From Ignavibacteriota bacterium (GTDB lineage: Bacteria; Bacteroidota; Ignavibacteria; Ignavibacteriales; Ignavibacteriaceae): a stretch of 64,000 bases of DNA. Positions 56,976 to 64,000 of the stretch are shown here, in pieces. Made by a program: the position numbers and the translations under genes. The notes under the pieces are model-generated. The model had not been told where the DNA came from, searched no databases, and saw only the letters and a list, made by a program, of their open reading frames with translations. Each line of letters starts with the position of its first letter. Within the stretch, counting starts at the first letter, position 1. The stretch is taken from assembly GCA_013285425.1 (NCBI GenBank), contig CP053447.1, positions 2,300,001 through 2,364,000 on the forward strand. The letters are read 5' to 3'.

Positions 56976-58322
56976 ATGGAAAAATTAAATGGCTTTAAGG
57001 CTTATGATATCAGGGGTAAAGTTCCATCGGAATTAAACCCGGAACTTGCTTACAAAATTGGAAGAGCCTATGCAAAATACATCAGTGCAAAAAAAATTGT
57101 TGTTGGATACGATGTACGGCATTCTTCTTTGGATTTGTGCAATGCACTTATTGATGGTTTAACTGATGCAGGCTCAGATGTTGTTAACATTGGATTATGC
57201 GGAACCGAGATGATCTATTTTTCTACACCATATTTAAATGCTGACGGCGGAATTATGATAACTGCTAGTCACAATCCTCCTGAATACAACGGAATGAAAT
57301 TCGTAAAAAGAGATTCTGTTCCGGTTGGATATGATTCCGGCTTAAATGTAATTGAACAAATGATACTTAAGAATGATCTGGGAGAAAAATCTGCATCTAA
57401 AGGTAAGACCGAAGAGATTGATATTATGAATGCTTTCATCGATAATCTTTCAAAGTTTTATGATCCTAAAAAAATAGATCCATTTAAAGTAGTTGTTAAT
57501 GCCGGTAACGGATGTGCCGGGTTAGCTTTAGATGCAATAGAATCACGGTTACCCATAAAAATGATAAAGTTATTTCATGATCCGGATTCTCATTTCCCGA
57601 ATGGAGTTCCTAATCCACTTTTGGTTGAAAACAGAAAACCGACAATTGATTCAGTATTAAAAAATAATGCTGATCTTGGAGTTGCTTGGGATGGAGATTA
57701 TGATCGTTGTTTCTTTTTCGATGAAAAGGGAAATTTCATCGAAGGTTATTATATAGTTGGGTTACTTGCAAAATCAATATTAAAAAAATTTCCGGGTGAA
57801 AAGATTGTTCATGACCCAAGACTAATCTGGAACACAATTGATATAGTAGAAAACAGCAAAGGAATTCCTGTTCAATCCAAAAGCGGTCATGCTTTTATCA
57901 AACAGAAAATGCGTGAAGTAAACTCGATTTATGGGGGCGAAATGTCTGCTCACCATTACTTCAGAGATAACTCATATTCAGACAGCGGGATGGTTCCTTT
58001 TCTTCTGATTATGCAATTGATGTCTGAAGAAGATAAAACTTTAAGTGATCTGGTTGAGGAAATGATAGCTAATTATCCTTGTTCAGGAGAAATCAATTCA
58101 ACAATATCAGACCCTGCAGGTAAACTTAAACAGATAGAAAAATTATACACCGGTGGAAAAGTTGATAAGACTGATGGAATAAGTATTGAATATGATAATT
58201 GGAGATTCAATCTCAGAATGTCCAACACTGAACCAATAATCAGATTGAATGTTGAATCTAAGGGTGATGTTCTGTTAATGGAAGAAAAGACAAAGGAATT
58301 GCTGGAAATAATCCGTAAGTAA
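56976..58322 (+). CDS. Phosphomannomutase/phosphoglucomutase
   Basis: 448 residues. Phosphoserine loop TASHNPPEYNGMK (S98), metal loop AWDGDYDRCFF (DxDxDR pattern), sugar-binding GGEMSAHHYFRD and phosphate-binding RMSNTEPIIRLNVE. Interconverts hexose 1- and 6-phosphates for glycan and LPS precursors. Typical ManB/AlgC-type length. Confidence 0.9.
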   Translation: MEKLNGFKAYDIRGKVPSELNPELAYKIGRAYAKYISAKKIVVGYDVRHSSLDLCNALIDGLTDAGSDVVNIGLCGTEMIYFSTPYLNADGGIMITASHNPPEYNGMKFVKRDSVPVGYDSGLNVIEQMILKNDLGEKSASKGKTEEIDIMNAFIDNLSKFYDPKKIDPFKVVVNAGNGCAGLALDAIESRLPIKMIKLFHDPDSHFPNGVPNPLLVENRKPTIDSVLKNNADLGVAWDGDYDRCFFFDEKGNFIEGYYIVGLLAKSILKKFPGEKIVHDPRLIWNTIDIVENSKGIPVQSKSGHAFIKQKMREVNSIYGGEMSAHHYFRDNSYSDSGMVPFLLIMQLMSEEDKTLSDLVEEMIANYPCSGEINSTISDPAGKLKQIEKLYTGGKVDKTDGISIEYDNWRFNLRMSNTEPIIRLNVESKGDVLLMEEKTKELLEIIRK

Positions 58323-58328
58323 ATATTT

Positions 58329-58356
58329 AGTCCTTCCAGCCTTAACTGGAAGGACT
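58329..58356. terminator. Bidirectional terminator
   Basis: Perfect 11-bp stem AGTCCTTCCAG / CTGGAAGGACT, 6-base loop, between convergent genes. Confidence 0.8.
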
Positions 58357-58374
58357 CATAGTCTAAATCTAAAT

Positions 58375-58920
58375 TTAAATCTTAACCTCAATCTTAAAAG
58401 GTATCTTAAGTTTTTCCCATTCTAATTTTATCACCGCAGTTTTATCAGATGTTTTTGTTATTGTGTAAGCAAGCCACTCCTCCCAATCACCTTTTTGCGG
58501 TTTGACTTTTATTCTCAGAGCATCCTCAGATTCATTATATTCAAAAGCACCCCATTGATCAGCGACCTTATTAAAAATCAGTGTCCATTCATTTTTTCCG
58601 GGAATAGCAAAGAAACTGTATGAACCCTTTTTAAGATTTTTCCCTTCAACCATAATATCAGTAGAGAAGATTATTTTTGTTGCTTCATTGGCACCCGCAC
58701 GCCAAACAGCATTATATGGAACGAGTTTTCCCCAAATAGCTCTTCCTTTAACTCCCGGACGGCTATAAATAATTTTAACATCAGTAAATCCGATTGTCTG
58801 CATCAATTCTGCTTTAGGGCTTACTCTTACTTCCTCTTTTTTATCCTGAGCATTTAAATCATCCGGAATAAACAAATCAATCAGCAATAATAAGGCTATA
58901 ATTAATATTCTTATTTTCAT
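58375..58920 (-). CDS. Exported DUF2911 protein
   Basis: 181 residues from the ATG at 58920, which starts a clean signal peptide (KIRILIIALLLLIDLF); the longer frame begins inside the neighbouring gene. DUF2911 signature: VKIIYSRPGVKGRAIWGKLVPYNAVWRAGANEATKIIFS, GSYSFFAIPGKNEWTLIFNK. Periplasmic, function unknown. Confidence 0.85.
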   Translation of the reverse strand: MKIRILIIALLLLIDLFIPDDLNAQDKKEEVRVSPKAELMQTIGFTDVKIIYSRPGVKGRAIWGKLVPYNAVWRAGANEATKIIFSTDIMVEGKNLKKGSYSFFAIPGKNEWTLIFNKVADQWGAFEYNESEDALRIKVKPQKGDWEEWLAYTITKTSDKTAVIKLEWEKLKIPFKIEVKI

Positions 58921-58948
58921 GTTAACACCTTTCCTTTTGTTTGCGCAA

Positions 58949-60076
58949 TCAATTTTTTTGTAATACATCAACTACTCTGTCAATCTCATCAAATATATTA
59001 TAAAAGTGCGGAGAAAATCTTATCATCCCTACTCTTTGAGAACATATAATTTTATTTTGTTCAAGTTTTTTAACTACTAGATCCGGGTCTTTAATTTTAA
59101 ATGTAACTATTCCTGCTAATTCACTTTCATTGCTATTTAAAAGTAAACCATTAATTCCAATTGAAGCAAGTTTAGTTAGAAAATATTTTGAATTTTCTAA
59201 CACTCTTTTTTCTACTTCATTAAAATTAAAATCATTAAATAGTTTTAATGAAGCGTTGAGAGCATAAACTCCAAGTACGTTAATTGTTCCGCCCTGAAAA
59301 ACATCCGCAGTTGTTTTAAGATCAATCTGGTAATCCAAAAGATTCCATGCATTATTTACAGACAACCATCCAATATTTGCTGGAATTATTTTTCTTTGCA
59401 GCTTTTCATTCAAATAAATAAAAGCAAGCCCCTGAAATCCGAGCAGCCATTTTTGAGTGCCGCAGGAAAGGAAATCTATATTTGATTTTTCAACATCTAA
59501 TTTAACAGCGCCCAAAGCCTGAATAGCATCTACAGAAAATATTATATCGTTGTCTTTGCAGTGTTTTCCTATTTTTTCTAAATCTATTCTGTAACCCGAA
59601 AGAAATTGCACATAACTAACCGAGATAAGCTTTGTCCCGGGTTTAATTGCATCAATAATCATATCAGCAGTTACTTTACCATTATCTGATTTTACAAAAT
59701 CAACTTCAACTCCAATTCTTTTTAAATTTAAAAATGGATAAACATTTGCAGGAAATTCAATATCATTTAATAATATTCTATCTCCTTTTTTCCATTGTAT
59801 ACTTTGTGCTAAAAAATTTAATCCGTTAGTAGTATTATCTGTAAAAGCTAATCTTTCCGGAACAGTATTCAACATCGAAGCAAGAATAGATTTCGTTTCA
59901 ACTGCAACATCTTTAAAGGAGTTAAAGTCATCAATATTCCTTTCACTTTTTTCTTTTAAGACTTTATTGATCGCATTAACAAGCAAGGTTGAAAATGGAC
60001 CCGTTGCTGCATGATTAAAATAAATTATATCATTCTTTATATAAGGGAATAAGGTTCTTATCTCATTAAGATTCAT
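58949..60076 (-). CDS. Class V aminotransferase / cysteine desulfurase-like PLP enzyme
   Basis: 375 residues. PLP lysine K209 in SCGTQKWLLG, aspartate D183 in SVDAIQALG and the NTTNGLNFL phosphate-binding loop. Branch resembles isopenicillin-N-epimerase/SufS-like proteins, but no catalytic Cys of SufS and no Suf genes nearby. Substrate unknown. Confidence 0.8.
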   Translation of the reverse strand: MNLNEIRTLFPYIKNDIIYFNHAATGPFSTLLVNAINKVLKEKSERNIDDFNSFKDVAVETKSILASMLNTVPERLAFTDNTTNGLNFLAQSIQWKKGDRILLNDIEFPANVYPFLNLKRIGVEVDFVKSDNGKVTADMIIDAIKPGTKLISVSYVQFLSGYRIDLEKIGKHCKDNDIIFSVDAIQALGAVKLDVEKSNIDFLSCGTQKWLLGFQGLAFIYLNEKLQRKIIPANIGWLSVNNAWNLLDYQIDLKTTADVFQGGTINVLGVYALNASLKLFNDFNFNEVEKRVLENSKYFLTKLASIGINGLLLNSNESELAGIVTFKIKDPDLVVKKLEQNKIICSQRVGMIRFSPHFYNIFDEIDRVVDVLQKN

Positions 60077-60124
60077 CTTTGAAATTCGATTTTAGTTTAT
60101 TTAGTTTACAATATAAAAATAATA

Positions 60125-62674
60125 ATGAATTATTTCTCTTCTAAAATTAGCAGGCAAAATATGGCTTCACATAAATCAATCGGACATAAAGAACTTAAAC
60201 CTGAAGAATTACGCTGGAAGTGTGATCCTGAAATTTTTAAATTTGAGTCAACAGAGGATATTGATCCGATTGAAGGGATATTAGGTCAGGAACGTGCTCT
60301 AAAAGCAATTCGTATGGGCATCGATTTAAGAAGTCCGGGTTATAATATTTATATAGCCGGTTTATCTGGTTCAGGAAGAGCTACCACAATAAAACAGATG
60401 TTGGAAAAAATAAGCAGCGATTGCCCCAAGCTTTATGATTACGCTTATATTAATAACTTTAATGATCCGGATCAGCCGTTACTTTTAATATTTCCTAAGG
60501 GTCAGGCTAAAGAATTTAAACAAGACCTTAACTCAGCTATTGAAGTATTAAAACAACGAATACCAATTACACTGGAAAGCGAACTTTATCTTTCGAGAAG
60601 AAAAACTATTATTGATGAGTATAATTTAAAAGAACAGGAGCTGTTAAATTCTTTTGATGCAGAGCTTAGAGAAAAAGGCTTTTCTTTAGGTCAGATAAGG
60701 GTTGGTGATCAGATAAGACCGGATATTGTTCCATTAATTGAAGGACAGCCGGTACCTGTTTTTCAACTTGAAGAGCTTATTAAACAAAATAAAATTTCTC
60801 AGGAGAATGCTCAAAAGATTATAAACGAATACGGCGAACATCAGCAAAAACTTCAGATTATTTTTAAAAAAGGATTAAAGATTAGTCAGGAGTTTCAGGA
60901 AAAGCTTCAGCAATTAGAAAGAGAAAGTGCTGAGGTAATTGTTCAGGGAATTATTGAGGGATTAAAAGAAAAATATAGTTCAAATTCAATTGTTGAACAT
61001 TTAAATGTAATTCAAAAAAATATTCTTGATAACATCCAGGTCTTTAAAGGAATTAAACCTCAGGGTGATGTTACTCAGGAAGGTTTGACAATTGATTATT
61101 TTCGTGACTATGATCTAAATATAATTCTTGATAATTCACAAACTAATGAGTGCCCTATAATTGTAGAAACTAATCCGACATTCTCAAATCTTTTCGGAAA
61201 TATTGAACGTGTTAATGACGGCAGAGGTAATTGGTACAGCGATTTTACAAATATTAAAGCTGGTTCTATACTTAAAGCTAATGGAGGATATCTTGTATTA
61301 AATGTAATGCATTTATTTGAAGAACCGGGTGTATGGAAAACTTTGAAAAGAATTCTTACTTATAATAAACTTGAAATCCGTGAATCACCATATCTTTTAT
61401 CAATGGCATCAACATCATTAAAACCGCAACCGATTGATATATATACTAAGGTGATTCTGATCGGTAATCAATTAGTTTATGCTTATTTGTCCGAGCGCGA
61501 ATATGATTTCAAAAAAATGTTCAAAGTAAAAGCTGATTTTGATTATGAGATTAACAGAAAAAATAATATCCTGAATGAATATGCTAAAGTGATTAAAAAA
61601 TTAATTAAGCAAGAAAATCTTAAGGAGTTTGATAAATCAGCAATTGCACATTTAATGGAAATAAGCGCAATAATAGCCGGGAATCAGAATAAACTTACTT
61701 TACGCTTTTCTAAGATTGCTGATATTGCCCGTGAAGCAAGTTTCTGGGCAGCGGATGATGGTTTTGATATTGTCTCATCGGCACATATAGAAAAAGCCTA
61801 CCAGCTTACACGTGAAAGACATGGAATGCTTGAAGATAAAGTAACTGAAATGTTTGAAAACAAAACTCTTCTTATAGATACAGAAGGTGAAAGAATCGGA
61901 CAGATTAATGGATTAGCTGTTTATAATGCTGATTTTTATTCCTTTGGAAGACCGACAAGGATTACTTCGACTGTTTCACTAGGCAGCGGAAGTATAATTA
62001 ATGTTGAGCGCGAAGCCGGAATGAGCGGCAGACATTATAATAAAGGGGTATTGATAATTTCAGGATACTTTAAAGAAACATTTGGACAGGATCAGCCTTT
62101 ATCTTTTAATGCAAATCTTGTATTTGAACAATCTTACGGTTTAGTTGATGGAGATAGTGCATCTTGTACAGAAATATTTGCATTATTATCAACTCTTTCC
62201 GGTTTACCAATCAAACAATCAATTGCTGTAACAGGTTCGCTTAATCAAAAAGGTGATGTTCAGCCAATTGGCGGTGTAAACGAGAAGATCGAGGGTTTCT
62301 ATGATATTTGTAAACTAAACAGGTTAACCGGTGATCAGGGTGTTATAATTCCTGTTCAGAATATAAGTGATCTTATGCTTCGTGAAGATATTATTGAAGC
62401 TGTAAGAAAGAAAATTTTTCATATTTATCCAATCTCAAGAGTTGAAGAAGGAATTGAAATCTTAACCGGTGTTAAGTCAGGAAAGAAAACTGATAGCGGA
62501 TATGAGGAAGGAACTGTTTTTTATCTTGTTGAAAAAAAGATTAAGACATTATTTGAAAAATCACGTGCCGTAAAAACAAGCAATAATGAAAAAGAAGTAA
62601 AACGAAAGACAGCAATACACCAAAAAAGCAAAAAGAAAAATCCATCCATAAAACACAGGAGAAGTAATAAGTAA
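60125..62674 (+). CDS. Lon-like ATP-dependent protease (LonB/AAA_32 type)
   Basis: 849 residues; an in-frame ATG at 60164 is an alternative start. AAA part: GLSGSGRATT Walker A (~80), a long coiled-coil insert, then the C-terminal Lon protease domain with SYGLVDGDSASCTEIFALLSTLSGLPI (catalytic Ser) and GGVNEKIEGF (catalytic Lys). Similar to the Lon-related proteins (PF13654) of bacteria lacking a substrate-binding LAN domain. Stop overlaps the pyruvate kinase ATG by one base. Lysine-rich low-complexity tail. Confidence 0.85.
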   Translation: MNYFSSKISRQNMASHKSIGHKELKPEELRWKCDPEIFKFESTEDIDPIEGILGQERALKAIRMGIDLRSPGYNIYIAGLSGSGRATTIKQMLEKISSDCPKLYDYAYINNFNDPDQPLLLIFPKGQAKEFKQDLNSAIEVLKQRIPITLESELYLSRRKTIIDEYNLKEQELLNSFDAELREKGFSLGQIRVGDQIRPDIVPLIEGQPVPVFQLEELIKQNKISQENAQKIINEYGEHQQKLQIIFKKGLKISQEFQEKLQQLERESAEVIVQGIIEGLKEKYSSNSIVEHLNVIQKNILDNIQVFKGIKPQGDVTQEGLTIDYFRDYDLNIILDNSQTNECPIIVETNPTFSNLFGNIERVNDGRGNWYSDFTNIKAGSILKANGGYLVLNVMHLFEEPGVWKTLKRILTYNKLEIRESPYLLSMASTSLKPQPIDIYTKVILIGNQLVYAYLSEREYDFKKMFKVKADFDYEINRKNNILNEYAKVIKKLIKQENLKEFDKSAIAHLMEISAIIAGNQNKLTLRFSKIADIAREASFWAADDGFDIVSSAHIEKAYQLTRERHGMLEDKVTEMFENKTLLIDTEGERIGQINGLAVYNADFYSFGRPTRITSTVSLGSGSIINVEREAGMSGRHYNKGVLIISGYFKETFGQDQPLSFNANLVFEQSYGLVDGDSASCTEIFALLSTLSGLPIKQSIAVTGSLNQKGDVQPIGGVNEKIEGFYDICKLNRLTGDQGVIIPVQNISDLMLREDIIEAVRKKIFHIYPISRVEEGIEILTGVKSGKKTDSGYEEGTVFYLVEKKIKTLFEKSRAVKTSNNEKEVKRKTAIHQKSKKKNPSIKHRRSNK

Positions 62675-64000
62675 TGCCGAACGATCCGGATATAACTGCA
62701 AAGACAAAAATTCTTGTAACGTTAGGACCTGCTACAAATACAGTTGAATTGATAAGCGAGCTTATTCGTTCCGGGATTGACGGTATAAGATTAAATTTAT
62801 CTCATTGCACTTATGAATTTTTAGAAAATATTTTCGGCTCAATACACTCAGCTTGTTCTTTGGAAAAATCGCCGCTTGCAGTACTGATTGATCTACAGGG
62901 ACCTAAAATCCGTATTGGTGAGCTTGACAAATCAAGCATAGAACTGCAAAATGGAAAATCAATTGAAATTACTATTAATGATATTATCGGCAACGAAAAA
63001 ATTATATCAACTTCTTATAAAGAGTTAGTTGATGATGCAGAAATTGGAAATGAGATTTTTATAAATGATGGACTAATAAAACTTGTTATAAAATCAAAAA
63101 CCAAACAATCTGTATTATGCGAAGTTGTTAACGGCGGAATTCTGACGTCTCATAAAGGAATGAATCTGCCGGGAATGAAACTATCTACTCCATCAATAAC
63201 AAAAAAAGATTATGAGAATCTTGAGTTCATCATTAAACATAGGGTTGATTACATTGCTCTTTCATTCGTAAGAAGTGCTGATGATGTTTTAGAACTAAAA
63301 GATTGGTTAGCAAAAAAGGGTAAAAATATTCCGGTAATTGCAAAGATAGAAAAGAAAGAAGCAGTTGATAATCTGTTTGAAATAATTATGGCTGCTGATG
63401 GAATTATGATCGCCCGCGGCGATCTAGGTGTTGAACTTCCGCCGCAGCAAGTACCGGTTTTGCAGAAATCAATTATCAAGCAGTGTAATGCGCTTGGTAA
63501 GTTAGTAATTACTGCTACTCAAATGCTGGAATCTATGATCAACTCACCTATACCAACTCGTGCAGAAGCATCTGATGTTGCAAATGCAGTTTGGGATGGA
63601 ACTGATGTTGTTATGTTAAGCGGTGAAACTTCAGTTGGTAAATATCCGATTAAAGCAGTACAGATAATGAATGATATCGTTATACAAGCTGAACAGCATG
63701 CCGAAGATAAAATTACAGGGTATTTTATCTCCCCGGATAATCTTCAAGATAAACTTTTTGACTCAGTAGGCAAGGCTGTTGTTGATATCAGTAAACAAAT
63801 TAATGCTCAGGCAATAGTTGTTTTTACATTTGAAGGAAGAACCGCAAGAATTATTTCAAAGTATAAACCTGATGCAAAAATAATTGCGATATCTAATAGC
63901 TTTAATACTATGAATAATCTTTGTTTAAGATGGGGTGTTACTTCTATCTATCACGAGCAAATTAATAAAGAACATCTTGAAATTGCTGATGCAAAACAGT
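62674..64000 (+). CDS. pyk: Pyruvate kinase (3' end beyond window)
   Basis: 443 visible residues from the ATG at 62674, running off the window edge. Signatures: KTKILVTLGPATNT, DLQGPKIRIGEL, IAKIEKKEAVDNL, ADGIMIARGDLGVELP and ATQMLESMI...PTRAEASDVANAVWDGTDVVMLSGET. Converts phosphoenolpyruvate and ADP to pyruvate and ATP. Overlaps the Lon-like gene by one base. The C-terminal regulatory domain is only partly in the window. Confidence 0.95.
   Translation, partial: MPNDPDITAKTKILVTLGPATNTVELISELIRSGIDGIRLNLSHCTYEFLENIFGSIHSACSLEKSPLAVLIDLQGPKIRIGELDKSSIELQNGKSIEITINDIIGNEKIISTSYKELVDDAEIGNEIFINDGLIKLVIKSKTKQSVLCEVVNGGILTSHKGMNLPGMKLSTPSITKKDYENLEFIIKHRVDYIALSFVRSADDVLELKDWLAKKGKNIPVIAKIEKKEAVDNLFEIIMAADGIMIARGDLGVELPPQQVPVLQKSIIKQCNALGKLVITATQMLESMINSPIPTRAEASDVANAVWDGTDVVMLSGETSVGKYPIKAVQIMNDIVIQAEQHAEDKITGYFISPDNLQDKLFDSVGKAVVDISKQINAQAIVVFTFEGRTARIISKYKPDAKIIAISNSFNTMNNLCLRWGVTSIYHEQINKEHLEIADAKQ

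Overview
The window looks like a low-GC member of the Bacteroidota/Chlorobi group, most likely an Ignavibacteria-type bacterium. Two secreted proteins end in a type IX secretion sorting domain of the 'NPFNP(T/S)TKI' type, and the chromosome carries haem-rich anaerobic electron-transfer genes, S46 and M48 peptidases and DUF2911. This lineage call is inference from protein families. No rRNA gene, intact tRNA gene or CRISPR array was seen.

Layout. 1-8950 is ordinary chromosome: the tail of a sorted secreted protein, a CWC-type cysteine-rich protein, a membrane protein, a divergent ATP-grasp ligase / C39-like protein pair, an isochorismatase-fold hydrolase, a VOC protein, OsmC, MarC, an aromatic amino-acid decarboxylase and a copper pair (SCO1, PCuAC). 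9003-24144 is a two-armed redox and signalling locus around a gene-free divergent region (16257-16836). Each arm has a four-cluster ferredoxin, an NrfD/HybB membrane protein, GcvH-like domains without the lipoyl lysine, and a c-type-haem sensor kinase. The left arm adds a 13-haem cytochrome and two receiver-GcvH fusions. The right arm adds an NtrC-type sigma54 activator, an archaemetzincin and three proteins sharing a GETMxDGG-like motif. A well-spaced sigma54 promoter precedes the right arm.

24215-56310 is a chromosomal block (M48 peptidase, LemA, zinc-ribbon protein, T9SS-sorted protein, S46 peptidase) in which about 3.0 kb occurs twice in direct orientation (25330-28346 and 51423-54431), with an incomplete Mu-like prophage between the copies (28347-51422). 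The prophage has an early GemA/Mor-like region (+), an inverted packaging module (-; holin-like, small and large terminase, portal, MuF) and a structural module (+; protease, capsid, lysozyme, tail tube, chaperone, tape measure, hub/fibre). No transposase, target-DNA activator or repressor gene is present. Several prophage genes and the left repeat copy carry mostly single-base insertions, so uncorrected sequence error or a mixed-population assembly is a real possibility.

The most striking object is the MuF gene (31069-33396, -). Its W-N|C-R-C motif is interrupted by a 360-residue intein, and the intein's central DNA encodes a 295-residue helix-turn-helix/VSR-like protein on the opposite strand with its own ribosome-binding site. 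The C-terminal extein looks like a phage-borne RNase-type toxin domain (PBECR/MuF-toxin style). The result is a toxin-like head protein, a protein intron and an antisense gene nested in one locus.

56472-64000 returns to ordinary chromosome: a zinc-ribbon protein, phosphomannomutase/phosphoglucomutase, DUF2911, a class V aminotransferase, a Lon-like AAA protease and the start of pyruvate kinase, which runs off the window.
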